A DNA stretch of 64,000 nucleotides, from positions 1,164,501 to 1,228,500 of the forward strand of contig JAFEUB010001020.1 of assembly GCA_024529925.1 (NCBI GenBank). Reading direction: 5' to 3'. A program made the translations under genes and the position numbers. Within the stretch, counting starts at the first letter, position 1, and every line of letters begins with the position of its first letter. Source of the DNA: Ophthalmolycus amberensis (taxonomy: Eukaryota; Chordata; Actinopteri; Perciformes; Zoarcidae). Of the stretch, positions 11,270 through 21,623 are shown in pieces. A model generated the notes under the pieces. It was given only the letters and a program-made list of their open reading frames with translations, was not told the origin of the DNA and made no database searches.

Positions 11270-11608
11270 CAGAGTCTCTGTGCTTTCTCGCCTCGCAGGT
11301 TTCCGTGGATCCTGGTTATACCTGGACTATGGTCTTGCCTCCTGCCGTGGTTCTGTCATATGTGTTGTAACTCTGTTATGCTGTTCATTCTGTACACATT
11401 ACATCTATTGCACTTTTGTCCATCCTGGGAGAGGGATCCCTCCTCTGTTGCTCTCCCACAGGTCTCTTCCTCTTTTCTCCCCGTTAAAGGGTTTTTCCTG
11501 TTCCGATGTGACGGTTCCGGGACAGAGGATGTCGCATGTGTACGGATTGTAAAGACCTCTGAGGCAAATTTGTAATTTTTGGCTGTACAAAAATAAATTG
11601 AATTGAAC
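11270..11608 (+). repeat. Common teleost interspersed repeat with TTGAA tail
   Basis: The sequence contains CTGGGAGAGGGATCCCTCCT, then GTTAAAGGGTTTTTCCTG, then GGACAGAGGATGTCGCATG, then CCTCTGAGGCAAATTTG, and it ends in AAATAAATTGAATTGAAC. I know this order of motifs as a very widespread fish repeat whose 3' end is a short TTGAA-type tail, as in LINE or SINE 3' ends. The family name is not certain. Open frames in it are not genes. Confidence 0.75.
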
Positions 11609-14480
11609 AAGGGAAAAACTGTCAACTGTGTTCAACTGTGTAAAAATACTGAAGAGCAAATTAATGAGAGCTGAAACCAGTTTTCGGAGAGTCCATCCCT
11701 CTTTCTTTCTATCCATCCCTCTTTCTTTCTATCCATCTGTCTCGTGTAATGTCATGAGAAGTCACTAGGGCCGGCTAGGGTGGGGTGGTGCAAGGTAATT
11801 AACAAAAACAGACAAATCAAAGATTCCTAGAAAAAGGTGAAGTTGTATTCTTCTGTTACGAGGCAACTCGGGTATCTCTCTTTATCTAAATCAAAAGTCC
11901 AAAACAAACAAAAAGCGTTCAAGTGGGGATAATGGCTCATTAAACTGAACAATATTAGAAAAAAACTCAACTTAGAATGTCCTCGGTTTCACAGGCTAGC
12001 GGGTCTTCTTTCTTTCAATCCTTCTCAGTCTGGTTCTGTACTGGACTTTATGCAGTTCTCCAGTCCAACTTTGTTCTCGGAGCTCCTTCCAGCCGTGTGC
12101 TCTCTCCCCCTCTCCTTCTCTCCTCTGCCTCCTGCAGCTCTTTAGTCCCGCCTCAATTAAGTGGCTTAAACACCCACACCTGGGTGGGTGTTGAGGCATT
12201 CTGGGAGCGTATGTAGATCGGCGGCCATTTTTATGGTGTGGCTGCTGATCTACAAAGGGAATGTAGCACCCCTCCAATACCTGGCCCCTTGTGATACCAC
12301 ACTATCTTATCCATATATCCATCCATCCTTTCAATCTGTCTCTCTTTCTTTCTGTGATGAGTTGCTTTGCCTCAAACTGCTCCTCTCCTATAGAGATCAC
12401 AGTACACTTGAGGCGTATTTACTTCATACATGGCTGAATTACCCACAAGGAATGTGCAACTGCCCCAGGACACCAAACCCTCCCGGGCCGCAAGGCCCCA
12501 GGTGTATGTGTAGCAAAAAGTTTGCTGTTATTTGACTAATTGCTTATCTGTATATATTAGACACATGCAGCCCATTACCTCCTTTACACAAAATATACAC
12601 AATGACATGATGCCTCCTGGTGAGGCTCTGTGCATATATATATCTATATGTCATACATTTCTCCATTAATAATTTGTCAGGAAAAAAAACATTTATTTCA
12701 AAATGATATGGTTTGCACAGCATAATGTCTGTCAAATAATTTAACTGCACAAATGTGTTGACTTTCAACTCTTCAGTGAATATTAGTAAACCACAGAGAA
12801 AGCTAGGAAGTGCTCCATGTTAAGAGTTTATATTGTTTTTTTAAACGACTATTCAAGGGGAAGAATGAACTTTCACACTTCGTGTTACAGAGAATGTGAC
12901 ATTTATCACTAAAGTGTTATGGGCAGCATCTTAATGGTGATTATGTTCCTCATGATCTTTGCACCACTTTCATGAGGTTTTTCTTCTTATGTATTTGTTT
13001 GTGTGTCTTTTACTGCCTATGCGTTTTAATTGACTTACAAACCCTTAAAACTCCAAATTCTGATCAGCTGACAGTGAAGTTTTAGATGACTTTCTCCCTC
13101 CCTCTGTGGTTATTGTGGAAATAGAACCAAACCGGAGAATTTAAAAAAGTGCCATTTATATTTCTGTCCCCAATCCGTGCTTTTCAGATATGCCACGAAG
13201 AAAATGTGACAGTTTCATAAATCATCCTTGTTATGATTCATTTATCAAATGTATTAATACACCAATGCACTGTATTCCACATGACCATGAGGTGAATCAC
13301 CCCAGCAAATGCACACATAAAGCATTACCTGATTAATAAAAAAAGGTGACTGTGCTTTTTTCCATTTAGTTTCACATTACAGGTGCGGCAAGGAAAATGT
13401 GTTGTCTGGATAGGAACCAAGTGATTGGAGTCGTTGTCACTGTTCTCACGTCCTGTTTGATGTGTAATTGTATAAATATATAAATGAAAAATAAAAGAAT
13501 GGCCTATAGAATTGGAGGCTTTCTCACAGTTGCCTGCTGGTTGCTGTGTAATTCTTAAATATATGAATGAAAGATGAATAATTTTCCTTAACATGTATTT
13601 AAGCTTGGATTCTCAACAATAAATTAGATTCCAGCAGCCCGCTGATAGCCTTTTGCTGCTGCATGCACACAACCCACGTAGCTTCTTTCTATCCAAGACA
13701 CATGAACAAGTTGTGATAGGAATCACAAGAGATCCTTCCCTCCTGCGTAAAATGCTGCAGTTACCGTTTGTCTGGTCCCGACGGAGGGCTTCACATCTCT
13801 GTGGGAAGCAGCAGCAGCGATGGGGTTAGTCCCCTCTCAGGTCCTCCTACTGTGTGGGTCAGCTCAGCTTACCCTCTGCGTCACAACAGATTGCCCAAAC
13901 ACAGAAGTGTCTGGCCTCACTCAAACAGCAACAGCTAGTGTTCCTCCACAGAGAAAGCAGCCGTGATTTATAGGGACCGGATAAAATGTGGGGCAGCTCA
14001 CTGCCTCAGTTCTAAATAACGGTACTTAGCTGTAATTCATGGGCTTTATGGTTCATGGGATGTACTCTGGCGGAAAACGTATAATTGGACTTTACTGTAA
14101 ACATCCCTCCCTTCCGCCAGTGGGCTTTGAAATGAGATCTGTCTGTGGCAGACGGGGAAACAGGATTGTTCGGTATCAAGATGTTCTATCTCCCATTGTT
14201 TTTTGGATCATAGCTGGATCTTCTCTCAGTGTCTGTGTGGGTTTGGTGGATTAGAAACTCTAGACTAAGAATGGGTCACAACTAACAGTTCACTTTACTA
14301 CTTCTTCAGAGAAAAACAAATGCGATGTTTGATTTGAGCCACAAGTGGTCAGTGCTGCCCCATTTTATGCTTCTGATGAAAGGTGCTGCAAAGGGCCATG
14401 GGTCGTTATTGTTTTTTCAGGGTATTTAGGGACTGTTAGTGCAGTTTACATTTTATAATTAAAAATTACACAACTAAGCA
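11609..14480. other. Intergenic, possible mobile remnant at 11.76-12.30 kb
   Basis: 11,765-12,300 is richer in GC and pyrimidines than its surroundings and may be an unidentified interspersed element. 13,330-13,600 holds two degenerate ~80-base copies sharing GCTGTGTAATT-like and TATAAATGAAA-like segments. I see no coding exon, RNA gene or clear terminal repeats. Confidence 0.35.
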
Positions 14481-14503
14481 CAATAGCTTTGTAAAATAAG
14501 GAT

Positions 14504-14693
14504 TTTATTTCACCACTATTCAGGTCAAAAATAATGAAGCTGTGATTAATAGTTCTTATAATAAAAAACTATATGGGACAGAGTGATGCTGAAAAATGAA
14601 TACATGCACAAAAAAATAATGACAATGAAGAAAAAAAAGGAATACAAACAAAAGTGATTAGCAAAGATTTGGTTGCTGCATAACTCCTTTATT
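14504..14693 (-). terminator. Candidate polyadenylation signals for the minus-strand gene
   Basis: AATAAA occurs on the minus strand at 14688-14693 and at 14504-14509, downstream of the last candidate exon (14919-15020). Either could end a transcript of the unidentified gene. The hexamer alone is weak evidence in AT-rich DNA. Confidence 0.35.
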
Positions 14694-14829
14694 ATAGTTT
14701 AACACACAAAGCAAATTGTTTCTTGCTCTCTGTTCAAGTATGCTGTCAGTTTACACAATGTGGCTGCTCAACAGAAAACAGAGGACCAGTTTGATAGCGC
14801 CATTATGAAAGGCACAATAAAATAGGATT

Positions 14830-14848
14830 CACACACACACACACACAT
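14830..14848. repeat. CA microsatellite
   Basis: A short (AC)n run of about 19 bases. Confidence 0.9.
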
Positions 14849-14918
14849 TATTGTACGCAACGTTATTCTTTAAAACAAGGAATAAAACTAAAAAAAGACA
14901 AAAAACAAAAGTAAGTAG

Positions 14919-15669
14919 CTAATATCTGCAACTCTGTCTGAACAGGGAGAAATGGTATTCCATGAGCTTCCTCTGAAAAGATATCTGAGCTCTTCTCTTC
15001 TTGCCACTGGGTGTGGAAGACTTAAAACATACTTTAGTTAAACAGAGGTGTACTAACACTACAAACTTAAAGAAAACACAAGTAAGACAGAAACATACCC
15101 CTTGATTATTCATATTATTTCATTTGAAGACTTTCCACTAAATAAATTAGCTTAAAATGTGGTCTTTTTGTTGGGGAATCAATGGAGTCCCATTTGGATT
15201 ATTACTAATCAATGCATTGTTATATAACAATTAGTGTAATGATCAGTTGTCATGGAATCCTACATAGAACTTTCCAAGTGTCTGAGCCACCCGTGAGCTT
15301 GACAGTGGATCTGTTGATGAAGGCCGTGTGATACGGTCGAAGACAAGAAAGGAGACCATGAGTAACGGGTACTGGAAGGGTGTGGATTTATGCTTTTCAG
15401 TCATCTTTCACTACCGGTGTTAAAGTAAATAGAAGAGTAACACACAAATATATGAAGTGCATTTACCTAGTTCCTTCAGGAGCTCAGTATTCAGTCTTCC
15501 GGGTCGATCATGCTCCTGAACGCAAAAACCAAAGGATGGGATGAAACAACCTGAAGGCCTTGACCACAAACTTCTTGTCTTCAAAGAGGAGGTAGTCACT
15601 GGAGACATCCAGGAAGATCGTCCTGCCCGGCTGTTCCTGAGGCTGCAGAGGACCACACTCCGCTGCCAT
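14919..15669 (-). pseudogene. Unidentified small gene or pseudogene, minus strand
   Basis: An exon-like segment covers 15467-15669. It follows an acceptor (CTCTTCAG), opens exactly at an ATG (MAAECGPLQPQEQPGR...) and ends in a donor (CTAG then GTAAAT). For about 45 codons the ATG frame has strong coding character, with G/C at most third positions (IFLDVSSDYLLFEDKKFVVK). It then breaks near the TTTTT run at about 15519-15523: the coding-like frame continues as EHDRPGRLNTELLKEL one base out of register. A second exon-like segment, 14919-15020, follows TTTTAAG. In one frame it ends RKLMEYHFSLFRQSCRY stop; in another it reads VFHTQWQEEKSSDIF. I do not recognise the protein. It may be a real gene with a homopolymer error, or a recent pseudogene. 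A donor at 15998/15997 (CAACAG then GTAACC) could end a 5' UTR exon. Confidence 0.45.
15270..15375 (+). repeat. Short teleost repeat (GTGATACGGT motif)
   Basis: The core GTGTGATACGGTCGAA, preceded by TCTGTTGATGAAGGCC, recurs with small changes at about 50580-50615 (CTGATGAAGACCATGTG, ATACGGTTGAAAGCTCC). The shared TCTGAGCC lies just before both. I regard it as a dispersed fish repeat of unknown family, and it lies within the intron of the unidentified minus-strand gene. Confidence 0.55.
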
Positions 15670-15999
15670 CTGAAGAGACACAACACAGAACATTAAAGAT
15701 GACATGCTCCTGTGTGGGTGAAGAACTCCGTTACCACCGTCTCTTGGGCTGAGGAAATATTTTCAAATAAATGGATGGAGTCAAGCTACAAATGAGGCTG
15801 ATTTAGTAGTTGACATTAATCGAAAACTTAATTATTGCTGTGTACATAGATAAATGAATATTAAACAGCCTGTAGTCAACTACTGATGCTAACGCACTCC
15901 CATCGGCCCAGATTAATGAATTAATGTATTCATTTCTTGCATACGGTCATTATATTGCCTTCACTTTTATTTTGAAATATTATTCTTTCCGGGTTACCT

Positions 16000-16400
16000 G
16001 TTGTGCTCTGCTCTCGTTTTAAAGGAAAAAAACAAAAAAGGGATTTGCAAAAACGAAATACGGCTCGTTATTTGACTTTGGTTTGCATTTCAGAAAGACA
16101 AATTAATGAAACTATCCCAAAATAAGGGATATGTATTGAGTCAACATAGTGGGAGAAACTGCTGCCTGATAGACCTCGCTCAGGGCACGAACACCCTCCG
16201 TAAGATTATCGGACTTCCTGCTTCGCTCTGCGCTGTGTTGCTCCGCTAGACCGCTGCACGCAAAGCTCTCTGGATCTCACAGAGGAGGAAGCGAAGCAGT
16301 AGGTAGGTAACGGCCCGTTTTAGTGCTCGGTTCCCCGCTGTGATTAGCACACGAACGAGGTGAATTAACACCTCGTCGAAACCGAGGCGGCAGAGAACGC
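16000..16400. promoter_or_regulatory. Candidate bidirectional promoter
   Basis: GC- and CpG-enriched sequence lies between the probable 5' UTR donor of the minus-strand gene (15998) and the probable 5' UTR exon of zdhhc3 ending at 16577. The arrangement suggests a shared head-to-head promoter of about 0.4 kb. No TATA box is evident. This is inferred from exon positions and composition only. Confidence 0.4.
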
Positions 16401-16577
16401 GCGAGCCGAGCTGCGGAGCTGCTGGGAGCATCTGACCGCAAATCAGTGAGGTTAGCTGGGATTGCGCTAACAGACTGAGCGGCGGAGGAGACACTTTGCT
16501 GTGTTTTTAACTTCCCAGGGCTCGAAACTACACGAAGACTTCGAGGAACTTTTCTCCACAAACCTGGAGAGTGAGAG
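16400..16577 (+). other. zdhhc3: Probable 5' UTR exon of zdhhc3
   Basis: The stretch ends in GTGAGAG followed by the donor GTATGT (16578-16583). It lies in locally CpG-rich sequence and is the best upstream exon for the acceptor at 21593-21594. The left boundary (transcription start) is not visible and is given only roughly. If spliced to 21595, the intron is about 5 kb. Confidence 0.5.
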
Positions 16578-19500
16578 GTATGTTTGAAGAAAAACACAGT
16601 GGACGTGGAACTCTTGAACTACTTGAATGTAATTACCGCTGCATGGTACTTATCAGCTATGAACTAATGGAAGTCCAGATATGCTGCTCCTGCTGCCTGT
16701 CACTTCCTGGTCGGGTTGATCGCATTATCACTTTCTGGAAGTTAATTAATTATGGCCCTATGTTTCCTTAATAACTGCACAGCCCCCACTGGGCATGACA
16801 AGATCATTTCCCCCTTTTGCTCACCCATATTCTGGGAGGTCAGAGGTCAATTTCGCTTGAGTCTTGCTCAAGGACACTTTGGAGATTTTGACTGATTTTG
16901 AAGTGATTTTCCATTAAGTTTTCCAACATATTTTAGGTTGTGTCTTATTTATCCTCTACTAAATCAAATCAACCAAGCTTTAATAAACGAGTGATTATCT
17001 CATCTTATCTAGTTGCATGCTAGTTTATATGTTACTCCCCAGTGTTTTTGCACTGTTATAGTACAAATGTTACTTTTGAGATGCAACTATTAGAAAGTCA
17101 AGCATAAAGCAAGATATATGCCCAGATATTTGTTTCTCTTCTCAGAGGTTGTTGGAGATGAAATTTAAAACACATCTTCACTGACTGACACTTGTCATCT
17201 CTGCTCACAATCATTAGTTGCAACCCTATACTTCATACCAAAAACAGTTTAAAAGTTTTTACTAAATGTTTTAAACTTCAGGGCTGCGATCTGAGATTGC
17301 ATGATTTCACGTTTGAAACATCAATCGAATATTTAAATATTTACATAAATTTATGATACTGACATAAATGAGAACCACTTTTATGATCATTGAAGCGTGA
17401 ATGGAATTGCCAGAAGGGACAAAGCTAACATTAGGCCATAAACGAACTACGGCACGGTCACATGAGCGCGAGTATACACGACGAGGCTGTGACGGCGGAG
17501 TCCGCCTTGATGACGTTTTGTCGTCTCATCTAGCCGCTTGATAGCAAACGGTCTTTTTTATGTCACGTAAAAGCTTAAAATATCACCAGAGGGGTATCTA
17601 CTGTCGCATTTAGTATCGTGAAACAAAAAAAAATGTTATGCTTGTGTTGACAACAGACAACTTTTAGGCATCTAACCAAAAAACGATTGACTTTAAGACG
17701 AGGGAACAAGAAGTGCAAAAAATTCAGACAAATTTTCCGGGTTTTAGGACTCATTCCTGCACCGCTCTACAAAGACTGCATGCCACGTGGCCAAGTTCAA
17801 CGTTCACACACAGGTTGCTAACATATAGTGCACAAACAAACAAAACAGTATTATAAACAAGTATAATGTAAGTGGTCTACCAACATTCTGTGACCCAGTT
17901 AGGAGTTTCAGTTTAGTTTGCAGCTGCTCACATTAGTATCTTATCATATAGCGTATTATCACATTTTGAAACCAGCTGTAAAAATGGCGCCTCCACAGTA
18001 TTTAGACACGGTCATGAATTCTGACCGCTGTGATAGGAGAAACTGTTGCGTACTGACACCTCACCTGTCAACCAGTATCTGGTTGACACTCTGGTCTGTT
18101 TCATGTAGTTAATCCACTAATACCAAAGAATCTGGGGGGGTCACACACGTCTGCACTAAAACCAAGCTCTCAAAATGTGTCACTAAAACCAATCCAAGTG
18201 AGATTAGAAGTGGTTTTCTCTGTAGATTGCCAGAGGAGGTCATCAGTGAAGTGAAATCACATTAGAGTGTTAATTAACTCAACAGGAGGTCAAATCCAGC
18301 CGCCTCTCATCTCTACATCGCATCTCTCTTCGTGCCACTCATCCTGCCATCAGTCAGTGCTGTCAGGTACTTTGAAATGCATTCTAGCAGCAGGGTATTA
18401 AACATACCCATGAATCATTGATTGAACATCCGACTGTGCCGCGCATACATTTTGAATCAGGGAGTCCCCGTTACAGTGTGAATCACATCGTGTATCTAGT
18501 CTTACAGTACTGCAGAGGCAGCGTTCTGGTAGCATCTCAATGCAGAAGCTATTAACTGTTGTGTCTCCGGGTCGACTCAAGAGAAAAGGAGGCTGTTCTG
18601 TAAAGCGTCTCTGTAACAATCAAGCCATTCAGTTGTTGTAAAAAATAAAAAGAGAAATCTGCCGACTCATTTTCCACTGTACCAAAAAAAAGGCACTATT
18701 GACTTATTCTGTGTTAGTGAACTCTGGATATGCAGTTAGCTTTGCTAGAGGTCTTTCATCACTTTATTGTAGGAAGTCCTCTCTTGTCCAATCATCTGCA
18801 TTTTCAGTAAACCTGTTTTGTTTAGGGCCATCTAAGCTTCTTTGTTTCCAATAGAGTGAAACGTTGAAGCAGTCCAGATAACAATTACTGTCGTTAGCAA
18901 GCGTTCTGTGTGCCCGATACCGGAAGCAGGACTTTCTTGAAATGGGCTACATCCTCCCCCCCAGCTGGTAAACAGTCAGATGAATCATGAATCATCAGCC
19001 GTCAGCTTGACTGGTGAAACTAAACCTGTTTAACAAGTATTGTCCAAGATCTTGTAATGAAATTGTAAAATCCCACAGTGACTTTATAGATAAGGGAAAA
19101 GGCCTAAATAATATATATCTTGTGCTCACAAGTTGTGTGGCAAGTCGGTCTGAGGAAGTCCACATTTTTAGGGATTGTGACGCCTCATCTCAAATAGGGA
19201 ATATAATTGTGTAAGAAATTAATTAAATTCCTTTTTTTTTTCTCCGATTATTAGCAACAAGCAAATGTTGTAGCCGGTCAAGGTGGAAATAATGTTAGTT
19301 TTAGACTAAAACAAAGCGTCATATTTTGTAAAAAAAATCCTAATCTGCATTTTGTCTACAAACTAATACTGCTTTTAAGGCAAGCTAAGTTTCATACATA
19401 AAGATAATTTACAGTGCTTTACATTCAAAAGTTTAAAAGGAACATCATTCTAAAACAATGCAAAATAAAATATTAGAAATTGTTGCGCACAGGTAGCACG

Positions 19501-19922
19501 ATGCTAATAGATGATCTGAGAGGGTTCATACTGTAAGAGACAGTCATTCTGATAACTGATGTGACGTGTTCAGCTTTTCTCTGTCTTTGATGGCAGCGTT
19601 ATGAATGAGCTGAAGTTGCCTGGAAATATGAAGAAGCATAAAATGAAAATACTAGAGTACAAGCACTGTGCTTAAGTACAGTATGTGTGCAAATATATTT
19701 AGTGTGCCTACCACTGGAGACCAGCCAGATGGTTCAGTCATCCCAGCCTTCTAGTGAACGTGATACTCGCAGACACACCAGACCTCCAACAATGACCTCC
19801 CACTGCGCCCGACTCCTGCTGGGTAGTGACAAGCATGGTGAAAAGGGTCAAGAGGCTACGCAGCAGGGTTTGGGTCGCGCCTACTGCACTTTAAAAATAG
19901 CCATTCTAACCACAAAGTACCG

Positions 19923-19979
<57 letters not shown>

Positions 19980-21594
19980 TTTTTATATTAAGACAATGCC
20001 CACGTTTTCCCAATTGCTTTCAGAGTTGAATTGCTAGAATTGTTGCAGTCGGAGTATTATCTGAACCTGGCTATATCCAGAGAAAGCTTTGATTTATTCC
20101 ATCCCAAACGTGCCGGAGAAACTCTGTATCGTTTTCATTCTGATTAAGTACCTGTTCTCGGGGGAAGCCTCCGTAACTGCTGTCGCTCAGTTAAGCCTCA
20201 TGGATATACGGAGTCCTCAGGAATGATCAACTTCACTGCGCTCAGTATAAACTCAGGTTTTAGGGAGGAGACGGGAATCAGCTGTTTGATTCCAGTCTGT
20301 GTTATCAGCATATAATAGGGAGGTCTATTTTTGGTTTTCTGACATTTTTACCCCCTTTGAAGTCACATCATCTTCGCCTTCACACTCTCAGACCTGCCCA
20401 ATTGCTTATTCATAAGGCTCGGACACAAACCTCAGGCCCCGGTGCCGCTCGGGACAACCGGGGAGGCTGTTTAGTTGAAGCATTGTTTTTGGTTCGCTTT
20501 TAAGGCCAAATGGTGAATTGCAGTTTCCGAATCCAACAACGCCGTCTTCATTTCACTGCCGGCGGAATCTGGGCAGATTGTTTGTCCTGTTGGGATGAGG
20601 CCAATCACTGCTTGTTCCTCCTTCAGTTAATCCTGCTGTGTATTGTCCTCACTGTGGACATATTAGCCCTTATCTTCGTTTATATTCCTCGAGGATATAG
20701 AACACTTATTAGATAGATAATTGTTGTGGTCCAGCACTCGTCTCTTACACTGTGATATTGCTGCAATGCAGTAAGGACACTTTTATAGAGACAATTAGTA
20801 GATCGACAGGAAACACTGTCCCAGCTTCTGTTCTGTGAGGATTCAGTGTTTTTATTTGCCTTACATGACTGTAAATCTATAATTTTGAGGGTGTTGATTG
20901 TTGGTGGGAAAAAACAAGACGTTTAAAAGTGTCACACAGAAAACTGTGCGGCACATTTACCACTTCTTTTTTCTCACAGACCATTAGAGTACATGGAGTT
21001 TGCCTCTGGTTTTTGCATTGCTCTCAATGTACACAGAAATAGACATAACAGCTGGCAACAAAGACAACGAAGCTGGAAGAAAATAGGTAAAGGCTAATTA
21101 TGTACACAAGTATGTGAAGAAATAGGTATAAAAAGCACCAATTACCAACAACAAAATAAAACATTAGAATAAAATAAACATCTATGTACAAATCAAGTGT
21201 TATGTAATACAAATAGTGCAAAGAAATACATATTGAGTGGATATTCATGGGCTGTATGATTGTGTATGTATACATATATCCTGTACAGTGTGTGATTTAC
21301 ATTGAGGGTGACAGATGAAATGTGCATATGAAAAAAATGGTGCGTTAACAACTGTAAAATCTATAATGGCAGCAGTGTTACAGGATTATTGACAATGTAT
21401 GACTGATTCAAGTGCTCATCTGAGTGACGGCCTGCGGGAAGAAGTCTGTTTGTTTTGGCATGCAAAAACAATTGTTGCTCCACTGATACCTTCCCACATC
21501 CAAAAATGCCTCACCTCATTCTCCGATTCCTCTCTTTCATTTTCTCCGCATCTCTCTGCTGCCCCTCTTCCTCTCCATCTGCCCCTCGTCGCAG
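16578..21594 (+). other. Putative intron 1 of zdhhc3
   Basis: About 5 kb with no supported coding exon. It holds a (TA)n microsatellite at 19930-19975 and a run of A/T-rich sequence. The last part before 21595 is a pyrimidine tract ending CGTCGCAG. Short open frames inside it, for example 20510-20716, have no recognisable domain. Confidence 0.5.
19930..19975. repeat. TA microsatellite
   Basis: (TA)n of about 46 bases within the putative first intron of zdhhc3. Confidence 0.95.
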
Positions 21595-21595
21595 C

Positions 21596-21622
21596 ATGCG
21601 GTCGGAGCCCCGGGCGTTGTAG
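21596..21622 (+). promoter_or_regulatory. Upstream ORF before the zdhhc3 start
   Basis: An eight-codon upstream ORF (MRSEPRAL stop) begins one base after the splice acceptor. Its TAG (21620-21622) ends one base before the main ATG at 21624. If the upstream exon ends at 16577, the uORF start has A at position -3. The single-base gap would make translation of the main frame depend on leaky scanning or close reinitiation. Confidence 0.6.
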
Positions 21623-21623
21623 G

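Noticed and set aside
13325..13594. Repeat-containing 89-residue frame
   Set aside because: It arises from two degenerate copies of an AT-rich segment; no coding signal.
15467..15669. Identification of the minus-strand exon as exosc7
   Set aside because: Position would fit the human arrangement, but the residues do not resemble the EXOSC7 N-terminus.
20510..20716. Small hydrophobic protein
   Set aside because: Single short frame, no splice or start support, no family features.
21399..21623. N-terminal extension of zdhhc3 from an upstream in-frame ATG
   Set aside because: The stretch contains the pyrimidine tract and acceptor at 21593-21594, so it is intron; the extended residues do not resemble the family.
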